Origin: CAIJNA01 sp964516815
GTDB taxonomy: Bacteria > Campylobacterota > Campylobacteria > Campylobacterales > Arcobacteraceae
DNA length: 45,269 bases
Assembly (NCBI GenBank): GCA_964516815.1
Contig: CAZEXK010000012.1
Span: forward strand, 1-45,269
Reading direction: 5' to 3'
Below the pieces are notes generated by a model that was not told the DNA's origin, searched no databases, and worked only from the letters and a program-made list of their open reading frames with translations. Shown here one piece after another: positions 7,901-15,308 of this stretch; within the stretch, counting starts at the first letter, position 1, and every line of letters begins with the position of its first letter. The position numbers and the translations under genes were made by a program.

Positions 7901-8656
7901 ATGAACTTTAGAACGCAAAAAGAACAATACATAATAGAAATAACTAATATAAATTTTTCATACAAGAAAGATAAGATATTGGACAATATAAACTTAAAAG
8001 TTCAAGAAGGTGACTTTTTAGCCATAATTGGTCCAAATGGTGGAGGAAAGTCTACATTATTAAAGCTTATTTTGGGTTTAGAAAAATATAAAGTAGGAAA
8101 TATAAAAATATTTGATGAAAATATTTCAAAAAATATTTCAAAAATAGGATATGTACCTCAAAATACAAATATAAATACAAACTTCCCAATAAAAGTTTTA
8201 GATGTTGTTATGATGGGTCATATACATGAGAAAAAAACATTTTGGGGTCATAAACAAAGTGAAAAACTATGTGCCAAAGGTGCGTTACAAAAAGTGGGAA
8301 TGGAAGATTTTGCCAATACTAAAATAGGCTCTCTTTCAGGGGGACAAAGACAAAGAGTTATGATAGCTAGAGCATTGTGTGCAAATCCAAAAATACTCAT
8401 TCTTGATGAACCTACTGCTAGTATTGATGTTGAAGGACAAAAACAAATATATGAATTGTTGCAAGTATTAAATAAAAGCATAAGTGTAATCGTAGTTAGT
8501 CATGATATTTCTGTGATATTATCTTATGCATCAAAAGTAGCGCATATAAATAAAAAACTAGTTTTTCATGATATTTCCTCTAAAAAAAATACTTTCAATA
8601 AAGATGAACATTTTTGTGAAGTAGAAATGTTACAACTTTTAGGAGACAAACTATGA
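7901..8656 (+). CDS. znuC: metal ABC transporter ATP-binding protein (ZnuC/MntB-like)
   Basis: This cytosolic ATPase energises the permease encoded next to it. The single ABC domain has Walker A GPNGGGKST (44-52), signature LSGGQRQRV (from 145), Walker B ILILDEP (D169, E170) and the switch histidine in SHDIS. The 251-residue length and the GPNGGGKST variant are typical of the zinc/manganese/iron-chelate family. The start follows the lipoprotein stop by one base and lacks a clear ribosome site, so coupling is likely. The end overlaps the permease by four bases. The metal is not decided by sequence; zinc is the usual assignment in relatives. Confidence 0.85.
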   Translation: MNFRTQKEQYIIEITNINFSYKKDKILDNINLKVQEGDFLAIIGPNGGGKSTLLKLILGLEKYKVGNIKIFDENISKNISKIGYVPQNTNINTNFPIKVLDVVMMGHIHEKKTFWGHKQSEKLCAKGALQKVGMEDFANTKIGSLSGGQRQRVMIARALCANPKILILDEPTASIDVEGQKQIYELLQVLNKSISVIVVSHDISVILSYASKVAHINKKLVFHDISSKKNTFNKDEHFCEVEMLQLLGDKL

Positions 8657-9471
8657 TTGAAATGCTCTCATTTGAGTTTGTGCAAAATGCATTAATAGCT
8701 GGTATTTTAGTATCTTTGATATCTGGAATTATTGGTTCTTTAATAGTAGTCAATCGTATGGTATTTCTAGCAGGTGGAATAGCTCATACTTCTTATGGAG
8801 GAATTGGAATAGCTGTATATTTTTCATTGCCTATATTTTTAGGAGCTAGTATATTTTCAATATTAGCCGCTTATTTAATAGCTCAAATAAGTTTAAACAA
8901 TAAAAAAGATATAAACACATTAATAGCTCTTGTATGGGCTACAGGAATGGCTATAGGAATTTTACTTATTGACTTAACTCCTGGGTATAATGTTGATTTG
9001 CTATCTTATTTGTTTGGTTCTATTTTAGCAGTAAGTAGTGATGACATAAAGTTTATTTTTATTTTATTTGTTGTAATTTTGTTTATTGTTAGTATTTGGT
9101 ATAAAGATATCTTAGCAGTATCTTACGATACACAATACGCAAGATTAAGAGGAATCAATGTTCGATTTTTTTATACTCTTATATTAATACTTAGTGCTTT
9201 AGCTATAGTAGTTGCAATTAAAATTGTTGGACTTATTTTAGTTATTGCACTTTTAACCATACCTGTGTATATGGCTCAAGATATATCTGACTCATTATTT
9301 TCTATGATGACTATATCTGGAATATTATCTAGTATTTTTACAGTAAGTGGACTTATACTATCTTATAATTATGATTTAACTTCAGGAGCTACAATTATAA
9401 TTGTTAGTGCTGTATCTTTGATTGTTTACACACTTATAAAAGCCTTTAAACAAAGACTTTATAAGGATTGA
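8653..9471 (+). CDS. znuB: metal ABC transporter permease (ZnuB-like)
   Basis: This 272-residue inner-membrane protein has about eight hydrophobic segments. It has the family's features, including GGIAHTSYGGIGIA (the AHxxxGG-type motif facing the ATPase) and LVIALLTIPVYMA. With the preceding ATPase it makes an ABC-3 family importer. The usual periplasmic solute-binding protein is not in this operon and must be elsewhere. The last 30 or so bases of the gene are repeated after the run of N, which is an assembly effect rather than a second gene copy. Confidence 0.85.
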   Translation: MIEMLSFEFVQNALIAGILVSLISGIIGSLIVVNRMVFLAGGIAHTSYGGIGIAVYFSLPIFLGASIFSILAAYLIAQISLNNKKDINTLIALVWATGMAIGILLIDLTPGYNVDLLSYLFGSILAVSSDDIKFIFILFVVILFIVSIWYKDILAVSYDTQYARLRGINVRFFYTLILILSALAIVVAIKIVGLILVIALLTIPVYMAQDISDSLFSMMTISGILSSIFTVSGLILSYNYDLTSGATIIIVSAVSLIVYTLIKAFKQRLYKD

Positions 9472-9496
9472 TAATACTTAAAAAGTACTATTTAAA
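9442..9496. repeat. 55-bp sequence repeated exactly on the far side of the N gap (copy 1)
   Basis: It runs from within the znuB C-terminal codons to the first N. It is identical to 9597-9651. The length and placement at two contig ends indicate a k-mer overlap between contigs rather than a biological repeat. Confidence 0.9.
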
Positions 9497-9596
9497 NNNN
9501 NNNNNNNNNNNNNNNNNNNNNNNNNNNNNNNNNNNNNNNNNNNNNNNNNNNNNNNNNNNNNNNNNNNNNNNNNNNNNNNNNNNNNNNNNNNNNNNN
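9497..9596. other. assembly gap, 100 N
   Basis: Exactly 100 N, the conventional unknown-length spacer. Because the same 55 bases flank it on both sides, the contigs probably abut directly and the true distance may be minus 55 bases. No sequence may actually be missing here. Confidence 0.98.
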
Positions 9597-9651
9597 GCCT
9601 TTAAACAAAGACTTTATAAGGATTGATAATACTTAAAAAGTACTATTTAAA
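9597..9651. repeat. 55-bp sequence repeated across the N gap (copy 2)
   Basis: This exact copy of 9442-9496 includes the coding end of znuB (KAFKQRLYKD and stop) followed by the start of the intergenic region. The intergenic stretch 9472-9879 therefore holds the gap, this copy, an ArsR-like fragment and the prfB promoter. Confidence 0.9.
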
Positions 9652-9698
9652 AATTTAGTATGTTCTAACATCTTAATTCTTCTTCTGCATTATTATTT

Positions 9699-9866
9699 CT
9701 AAATTATTAACTCTGCTCTTTGCAAAACCTTAATATGTTTAGATATTCCATTTAAAGACATATCGTAATGCTTGACTAATGATGTTACTTGCATAGCATC
9801 ATTTAGATTATTGTGCCATAATGATATCAAAGAGCATAAAAGTATATCAATTACTAACAAATTTAG
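9699..9866 (-). pseudogene. fragment of an ArsR-family regulator
   Basis: An open stretch of about 55 codons between two stops (TAG at both ends) reads ...LWHNNLNDAMQVTSLVK, then HYDMSLNGISKHIKVLQRAEL. This matches the helix-turn-helix of ArsR/SmtB repressors, whose recognition helix is typically S..AVSKHL.VL..AGL. There is no in-frame ATG before the helix. The wing and dimerisation helix after LII are gone. It therefore looks like an eroded remnant lying antisense to the prfB promoter. No Cys/His metal site remains. The neighbouring metal transporter may once have been its target, but that is conjecture. Confidence 0.6.
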
Positions 9867-9867
9867 C

Positions 9868-9873
9868 TATAAT
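9868..9873 (+). promoter_or_regulatory. -10 box TATAAT of prfB, six bases before the start codon
   Basis: A perfect TATAAT is followed by CTATGC and then the ATG at 9880. With standard spacing, the first transcribed base is the A of the start codon, so the mRNA may be leaderless. No Shine-Dalgarno lies upstream of the ATG. Confidence 0.6.
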
Positions 9874-9879
9874 CTATGC

Positions 9880-10974
9880 ATGGATAATTACGAATACACA
9901 GAACTTTTAAAAATCTTACATACAAAAATATCAAATATAAACTCTATTTTAAAACCAGATGATATTAAAATAAGACTTGATGAAATCACAATACAAGAGC
10001 AAGAAACAAATTTTTGGGACAATATAGAAATAGCCACAAAAATAGGAAAAGAAAAAAATGCCCTTTTAAGTAGAATGGCTAAATTTGACAAAGCAAATGA
10101 AGCTATAGTTGATGCTAGTGAATTATATGAAATGGCAGTTGATGAGCAAGATGATGATACAATTACTACTTTATTTAAAGAAGCTGTTGATTTACAAAAC
10201 CTAATTAAAACTACAGAAGTTGAGGTTATGTTAAGTGGAGCTGATGATTCAAGTAATGCAATACTTACAATTCATCCAGGAGCTGGAGGAACTGAATCAT
10301 GTGATTGGGCGGCTATGCTTTATAGAATGTATTTAAGATGGGCAGAAACAAAAGGCTTCAAAATAGAAATATTAGATCATCAAAATGGAGATGAAGCTGG
10401 AATAAAGGATGTGAGTTTTATAGTATCAGGAATAAATGCTTATGGTTACTTAAAAACAGAAAATGGGATACATAGATTAGTGAGAATATCTCCTTTTGAT
10501 TCTAATTCTAAAAGACATACCTCTTTTGCTTCTGTTATGGTTAGCCCTGAAGTTGATGATGATATAGATATAATAATAGAAGATAAAGATATAAGAATAG
10601 ATACTTATAGAGCAAGTGGAGCCGGTGGTCAGCATGTAAACAAAACCGAATCAGCCATAAGAATAACTCATATAGCTACAAATGTAGTAGTACAATGTCA
10701 AAATGATAGAAGCCAACACAAAAACAAAGCAGCAGCTATGAAAATGCTAAAATCTAGACTATATGAATTACAATTAGAAGAACAAGCTGCCCAAAAAAAG
10801 GGTATTTCAAAAAGTGAAATAGGATGGGGACATCAAATAAGATCATATGTAATGCAACCATATCAACAAATCAAAGATACAAGAAGTAATATAGGATATT
10901 CTAATGTAGATGCCATATTAGATGGTGACCTAGATAAAATGATTGAAGATGTTTTAATTGCATTAAATACTTAA
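9880..10974 (+). CDS. prfB: peptide chain release factor 2
   Basis: RF2 ends translation at UGA and UAA. The 364-residue protein has the stop-recognition tripeptide SPF (204-206) and the catalytic GGQ (249-251) in GAGGQHVNKTESAIR, whose Gln contacts the peptidyl-transferase centre. The reading frame is continuous through the region where many bacteria need a +1 programmed frameshift at an early UGA, so autoregulation by frameshifting is absent here. ATG 9880 gives the family N-terminus; an upstream in-frame start would add 36 residues unlike RF2. A phosphomutase gene follows after 16 bases. Confidence 0.96.
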   Translation: MDNYEYTELLKILHTKISNINSILKPDDIKIRLDEITIQEQETNFWDNIEIATKIGKEKNALLSRMAKFDKANEAIVDASELYEMAVDEQDDDTITTLFKEAVDLQNLIKTTEVEVMLSGADDSSNAILTIHPGAGGTESCDWAAMLYRMYLRWAETKGFKIEILDHQNGDEAGIKDVSFIVSGINAYGYLKTENGIHRLVRISPFDSNSKRHTSFASVMVSPEVDDDIDIIIEDKDIRIDTYRASGAGGQHVNKTESAIRITHIATNVVVQCQNDRSQHKNKAAAMKMLKSRLYELQLEEQAAQKKGISKSEIGWGHQIRSYVMQPYQQIKDTRSNIGYSNVDAILDGDLDKMIEDVLIALNT

Positions 10975-10990
10975 GATAGGAATGTTATAA

Positions 10991-12379
10991 ATGATAGAAA
11001 AAAATATATTTAGAGAATATGACATAAGGGGAATCGTACCTAGTGAACTAAATGAACAAAGTGTAAAACTTCTTGGATATTATTTTGGTCTTGAGGTCAA
11101 AAAAAGAGTGAGCAATTATTCTTCTGTAGTTATTGGGTATGATGCCAGAACTCATTGTGAACAAATGCTTGAATATTTATGTTCTGGATTAAATAAAGCT
11201 GGTTGTCAGGTATTAAATATGGGTATGGTAGCTACGGGAGTTAATTATTTTGCTTCATATAATACTTTTGATTGCATAAAGCCACATGCAAGTATAATGA
11301 TAACAGGTAGTCATAATCCAAGTAATTATAATGGCTTTAAAATGACTATTGACAATAAACCTTTCTTTGCTGATGATATATATGAGCTTGGAAATGCCAT
11401 TATAAAAAATCAAAATATGGAAATTAAACATAGTAATATCATGCGTGAAATAGATGCTAAGTCAATGTACAAACTTTATATGATAGATGAATTTAAACAC
11501 TTAAAAGGCATGAAAGAAAAGTTTGCAATAGATTGTGGAAATGGTGTTGCTGATACAGTTTTGACTGATATTTTAGATGCTTTAGAGTTGAATTATGAAG
11601 CAATATATACTATCGCAGATGGAACTTTCCCAAATCATCATCCAGATCCAAGTGTTGAAGAAAATCTAATAGACTTAAAAAAACTAATAAAAAAAGATGA
11701 CATAGAATTTGGTTTTGCTTATGATGGTGATGCAGATAGAATAGCATTTTTAACAAAAAACAATAATGTCAAAGGCGATATTATGGCTATACTTTTTGCT
11801 TCAACTATGGATAAACCTACAGTTATTGGTGAAGTTAAATGTACTCAAGTTATGTATGACATTATAAATGCAAATGGTGGAAATGCCATTATGTATAAAA
11901 CTGGACATAGTAATTTAAAAGTAAAAATTCAAGAATTAGATGCAACTTTTGCAGCTGAAGTATCTGGACATATATTTTTCAATGATAGATATTATGGTTT
12001 TGATGATGCTATTTATGCAACTTTGAGATTATTAGAACTAATACATAATGGAATGAATGTAGATGAAGAAATTGCAAAATTACCAAAAACATATAGTACT
12101 CAAGAAATAAAAGTACATACAAGTGAAGAAGAAAAATTTGTATTGATGAATAAAATAAAAGAATTACTTCAAAATCCACAAGATGATTTTCCAAAAATAA
12201 TAGATATTATTGATGTAGATGGGGTAAGAGTAATATTTGAAGATGGTTGGGGCTTAGTTAGAGCATCAAATACAACACCTGTACTAGTAACTAGATTTGA
12301 AAGTACTATTGAAGAAAAAGCAAAAGAATATGAAGAAAAATTAAATGATTTAATTTTAAAAGCAAAAGACTTAATATAA
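10991..12379 (+). CDS. phosphomannomutase/phosphoglucomutase
   Basis: This alpha-D-phosphohexomutase interconverts hexose 1- and 6-phosphates for polysaccharide or LPS precursors. At 462 residues it is almost the exact length of the bifunctional Pseudomonas PMM/PGM (AlgC). The N-terminus has REYDIRG. The phosphoserine is S107 in TGSHNPSNYNGFK, the Mg-binding loop is YDGDADR near 241, sugar specificity is set by EVSGH, and the phosphate-binding loop is RASNTTP near the C-terminus. EVSGH fits PMM/PGM rather than glucosamine mutase; glmM is separate at 43058. AGGA lies upstream of the ATG, 16 bases after prfB. Confidence 0.93.
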   Translation: MIEKNIFREYDIRGIVPSELNEQSVKLLGYYFGLEVKKRVSNYSSVVIGYDARTHCEQMLEYLCSGLNKAGCQVLNMGMVATGVNYFASYNTFDCIKPHASIMITGSHNPSNYNGFKMTIDNKPFFADDIYELGNAIIKNQNMEIKHSNIMREIDAKSMYKLYMIDEFKHLKGMKEKFAIDCGNGVADTVLTDILDALELNYEAIYTIADGTFPNHHPDPSVEENLIDLKKLIKKDDIEFGFAYDGDADRIAFLTKNNNVKGDIMAILFASTMDKPTVIGEVKCTQVMYDIINANGGNAIMYKTGHSNLKVKIQELDATFAAEVSGHIFFNDRYYGFDDAIYATLRLLELIHNGMNVDEEIAKLPKTYSTQEIKVHTSEEEKFVLMNKIKELLQNPQDDFPKIIDIIDVDGVRVIFEDGWGLVRASNTTPVLVTRFESTIEEKAKEYEEKLNDLILKAKDLI

Positions 12380-12438
12380 GGATACAAAATTGTACTTCAC
12401 TTTTAAGTTAGCCGTAATACTCAGAAAGGACATACACT

Positions 12439-12647
12439 GTCTCGCAAGTTAAAATTTATGGATTAAAAGATAATCTTGATAAGATTAAACAAAAAAGAAT
12501 TTGATAAAATCTTTATTTCAAAATATAAATAAAAATTTAGATATATCAGTAAGTGATTTAGAAATTTGTATTATTGAAAGTAAAGCTTCAAATTGGGGAT
12601 TTAGAGGTATGACAGGTGATGAAATACAATTGCAAATGAATGTATGA
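12439..12647 (+). pseudogene. remnant of a tautomerase-family gene
   Basis: Two pieces of one apparent protein lie in different frames. The first (from about 12439) reads VKIYGLKDNLDKIKQK and then stops. The second (about 12504-12647) reads KSLFQNINKNLDISVSDLEI, then CIIESKASNWGFRGMTGDEI and ends. Together they resemble the beginning and end of a short tautomerase-superfamily protein, with the middle (roughly 70-80 residues by expectation) deleted. AAAGGA at 12425-12430 would be the old ribosome site; no normal start codon remains. The rest of the 444-base gap between genes holds only the ccdA promoter/operator. Family identity is from motif memory. Confidence 0.5.
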
Positions 12648-12784
12648 AATTAATAATATTTATGTTCGAAGAAAGCACAATATATTCTGTGAAAAGAACT
12701 CCAAATATTTGATTAAACTGTATATTATTTAAATAAAAAAAGATGCTAATATACCAAAAAATACTTTTTAAAATTAATTTATGC

Positions 12785-12812
12785 TATAATCATACATATA
12801 AAATATATGTAT
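12785..12812 (+). promoter_or_regulatory. extended -10 promoter and 21-bp operator-like palindrome of ccdAB
   Basis: TGCTATAAT (-10 at 12785-12790) is followed immediately by ATACATATA (12792-12800), a 3-base spacer and TATATGTAT (12804-12812). The palindrome covers the expected transcription start. CcdA-type antitoxins bind such palindromes through ribbon-helix-helix folds and, with CcdB, repress their own operon, so autoregulation here is a reasonable inference. Confidence 0.6.
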
Positions 12813-12823
12813 AAGGAATAAAT

Positions 12824-13069
12824 ATGACTATGCGATATGATAAAAATGCTAAGAAAAGAGCTACAACTTTGAGTATTAATTCTGATTTGTTAGCTAAGGT
12901 AAAAGAGTTAGATATTAATATATCTGCTTGTTTACAAGATGCTTTAGAAGAAAAACTTATTAAAGAAAAAACTTTAAAATGGCAAGAAGAGAATAAACAA
13001 TGGGTTGAAGACTATAACAAACATGTTGAAAAACATGGTGTATTTGCAAATGAATTTAGGACTTGGTAA
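12824..13069 (+). CDS. ccdA: CcdA-like antitoxin
   Basis: The 81-residue protein has an N-terminal ribbon-helix-helix DNA-binding segment (KKRATTLSINSDLLAKVKEL, then NISACLQDALEEKL). A charged, disordered-looking C-terminal half (QEENKQWVEDYNKHVEKHGVF) follows, as in CcdA, whose tail wraps and neutralises CcdB. The end ...EFRTW resembles the conserved FADEFRSF-type tail of the family. AAGGA precedes the ATG at 12824; a second ATG two codons later is possible. The stop overlaps the ccdB start by one base. Confidence 0.88.
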   Translation: MTMRYDKNAKKRATTLSINSDLLAKVKELDINISACLQDALEEKLIKEKTLKWQEENKQWVEDYNKHVEKHGVFANEFRTW

Positions 13070-13374
13070 TGGCTCAATTTGATGTATATATTAATAATAG
13101 TCCAAAAAGTAAAGATTTATTTCCCTATTTTTTAGATATTCAAAACGATATTTTAAAGCATATTGATACAAGAGTAATAATTCCTCTTAGTAGTTTAAAT
13201 CTTCAAAATAAATCTTTAAATCCATCATTTAAAATAGATAATAAAAATTTAATATTAGCAAGTACTGAAATAACAAATATACATAAATCAATTTTAGGAA
13301 ATAAAGTTTGTTCACTTGAAAATAAAAAAGCTGAAATAATATCTTCAATTGATTTTTTAATAACAGGATTTTAA
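13069..13374 (+). CDS. ccdB: CcdB-like gyrase-targeting toxin
   Basis: The 101-residue protein has exactly the classic CcdB length. It begins MAQFDVYIN, has LDIQNDIL..IDTRVIIPL in the middle and ends DFLITGF, matching chromosomal CcdB proteins. CcdB traps DNA gyrase on DNA; the C-terminal residues contact GyrA, and this gene ends TGF rather than the F-plasmid WGI. ATG 13069 overlaps the ccdA stop; an upstream in-frame start would add two residues. It looks intact. yaaA follows one base after the stop, suggesting read-through of the operon. Confidence 0.88.
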   Translation: MAQFDVYINNSPKSKDLFPYFLDIQNDILKHIDTRVIIPLSSLNLQNKSLNPSFKIDNKNLILASTEITNIHKSILGNKVCSLENKKAEIISSIDFLITGF

Positions 13375-13375
13375 A

Positions 13376-14101
13376 TTGAAAATATTACTAGCCCCAGCAG
13401 AAACAAAACAAAGTAGCGGAGATAATTTACCTTTAGATACTTCAAATTTATATGATTTTCAAAATACTATTTTGGATTACTATGAAGAGCATATAGAAAA
13501 TAGTAGTATCGAAGAATTATCAACTTGGTTTGGAATTAAAAATTTAAAACAATGTGAAAAATATAATAGAAGTATAAAAGATTTAGCAACACTAAAAGCA
13601 ATTAAAAGATACACAGGTGTTGCATTTGAAGCTATTGATTATTTAAATTTAAGTGTACAAGCACAAAAATTTATAGATGAAAATGTATTTATTTATTCAA
13701 ATTTATTTGGAATACTACAAGCCAATACTTTAATACCTAATTACAAATTTAAACAAGCTGCGATTTTACCACAAATAAATAATGAAAAATTTTATAAAGA
13801 ATATTTAAAAAATATTTTAGATAATAAATTAGGCGATGAAATACTAGATTTATCTGCAACATATTACAGTAAATATTATAAACCAAGTGCAAATGTTATT
13901 ACTTACAAATTTTTAAAAAATGGTAAAGTAGTATCTCATTGGGCTAAACATTATAGAGGTGCAATGCTAAGGCAAATAGCTATAAATAATATAAATAGTT
14001 TTGAACAATTATTAAATCATAAATTTGATAACTTAGAATTAATAAAAATACAAGAAAAGAAAAATATAAAAACTATAATAATGGAAATAAAGGAAAACTA
14101 A
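13376..14101 (+). CDS. yaaA: peroxide stress protein YaaA-like (DUF328)
   Basis: The N-terminus MKILLAPAETK matches the YaaA start (K.L.SPAK.), with TTG 13376 as start codon and AGGA eight bases upstream. Family blocks follow: RYTGVAFEAIDYLNL, YSNLFGILQANTLIPNYK, LDLSATYYSKY and HWAKHYRGAMLRQIA. E. coli YaaA lowers intracellular free iron during peroxide stress and has a DNA-binding fold. At 241 residues the length is typical. It lies directly behind ccdB and two bases before an unknown gene, so the four genes may be one transcript. Whether it is part of the toxin-antitoxin module or only adjacent cannot be told. Confidence 0.85.
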   Translation: MKILLAPAETKQSSGDNLPLDTSNLYDFQNTILDYYEEHIENSSIEELSTWFGIKNLKQCEKYNRSIKDLATLKAIKRYTGVAFEAIDYLNLSVQAQKFIDENVFIYSNLFGILQANTLIPNYKFKQAAILPQINNEKFYKEYLKNILDNKLGDEILDLSATYYSKYYKPSANVITYKFLKNGKVVSHWAKHYRGAMLRQIAINNINSFEQLLNHKFDNLELIKIQEKKNIKTIIMEIKEN

Positions 14102-14102
14102 T

Positions 14103-14873
14103 ATGCAATATTTTGGAAACTATGAACTAGGCTTTGAAAGAGAGTTTTTAACACAAAGTTATTTGTATGTACCTAAAGAAGACGAACAAATAAGTGTAAA
14201 AGAATTTAAAGCTTTAATAAAAACTCAAAAAGATAAAAAGAAGAATATAGCTGGGACTATTATTATGTATAATCCATTTGTATATCCAATAGGATATGAT
14301 AGTAAAAAGTTTTTAGTTGCGCAAGATTATGATTTTGATCAAGGTTTTGTGGAACTTCAAATTCAAAAAGAAATGACATTAATCAAACAATCTTTAGTTC
14401 AAACAGATGCTTATAATGGTAAGCTAATAGAAATTAAATTTTTGTTTAATTTAAATACAAATAATATTGATAGAAGTGAAGTTTTGATGTCATTTAATGA
14501 AGATGCTGAACTTTTAAATACAAATCAACTTACAATATTTCATAAAGAGCATAATTATATGCATGTAGCTAGTGAAACAATAAACGGAAAGTTTGTATTT
14601 TTTGCATGGGGACATAAAATAAATAAAAAAGAATTTTTATATATTAATGAATATGCTAAGAGTTATTATGATAAATGTGTACAAGCACAAAAGAACATAG
14701 TCTTTGTATTTAGAAAATCAACAAAAGCACCTTATGCTATTGAAAATTTACAGTTTTTACATCCAGTGCAAATAGGAAGATTTTCTACTAATATTTCAAG
14801 AGCAGTAAAAGGTGTGTTTAAACAATACCCACCGCTTCCAAGTGCTTTTGAAGATATCGCAAAAGGGAAGTAA
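14103..14873 (+). CDS. hypothetical protein, 256 aa
   Basis: I do not firmly recognise it. It is probably cytosolic, with no signal peptide or membrane segment. The C-terminal part (VFFAWGHKINKKEF ... ENLQFLHPVQIGRFS) vaguely recalls the AWG...HP pattern of DUF1643, which is not enough for an assignment. It begins one base after the yaaA stop, with AAGGA upstream. Base composition is like its neighbours. The co-location with yaaA and ccdAB is the only functional context. Confidence 0.65.
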   Translation: MQYFGNYELGFEREFLTQSYLYVPKEDEQISVKEFKALIKTQKDKKKNIAGTIIMYNPFVYPIGYDSKKFLVAQDYDFDQGFVELQIQKEMTLIKQSLVQTDAYNGKLIEIKFLFNLNTNNIDRSEVLMSFNEDAELLNTNQLTIFHKEHNYMHVASETINGKFVFFAWGHKINKKEFLYINEYAKSYYDKCVQAQKNIVFVFRKSTKAPYAIENLQFLHPVQIGRFSTNISRAVKGVFKQYPPLPSAFEDIAKGK

Positions 14874-14967
14874 TATATTATTTAATTTAAGTAAATACAC
14901 TATATAATAGTATATAGATGCTTAATAAAAGAGAGTAATATGAATAAAATCATAATACCAAGTCCAT

Positions 14968-15213
14968 CATAGATTTAAAGTAAAAACTGGAAGAAATATA
15001 AATCCTTCTTGTGTATTTTATACAAATAGAGATCAGTATTATGAAAACTTATCTTATGCAGATATGTTAGCTTGGTGTGAGTATTTTTTGTTAGGCTTAA
15101 AAAATGAAATTGAAAAAATTGATTCACTTTTGGATATTAGTTATGTTAGAAAAGTAATATTAGAGCCAATGTTACTTGATGATAAGAATATATACAATCC
15201 AATTTGTAAATAA
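14968..15213 (+). pseudogene. 3' remnant of a Fic-family gene
   Basis: From 14968 one frame reads HRFKVKTGRNINPSCVFYTN, then RDQYYENLSYADMLAWCEYF, and later KNEIEKIDSLLDISYVRKVI before a stop. This resembles the C-terminal region that follows the catalytic HPFxxGNGR motif in Fic AMP-transferase-like proteins. The catalytic motif and everything before it are missing. A short ATG frame at 14940 stops after ten codons. Around SYAD|MLAWCEYF a few residues expected from relatives also seem deleted. No other gene is visible in the 435-base interval 14874-15308. Confidence 0.55.
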
Positions 15214-15308
15214 TTATTTATTAAGAAGTATAATGAAAATATTAGATAATAATGGATTTATATCAGATTTTTTAAATAATAATAAAAATAATAACTGAAA
15301 GTAAATAA

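Noticed and set aside
9442..9651. Duplication of the znuB end as a biological repeat or partial gene duplication
   Set aside because: The copies directly abut both ends of a 100-N spacer and are exactly identical, which fits contig-end overlap better.
15233..15298. 21-codon frame (MKILDNNGFISDFLNNNK...) before tgt
   Set aside because: Too short and Asn-rich, with no clear ribosome site; probably chance in the decayed interval.
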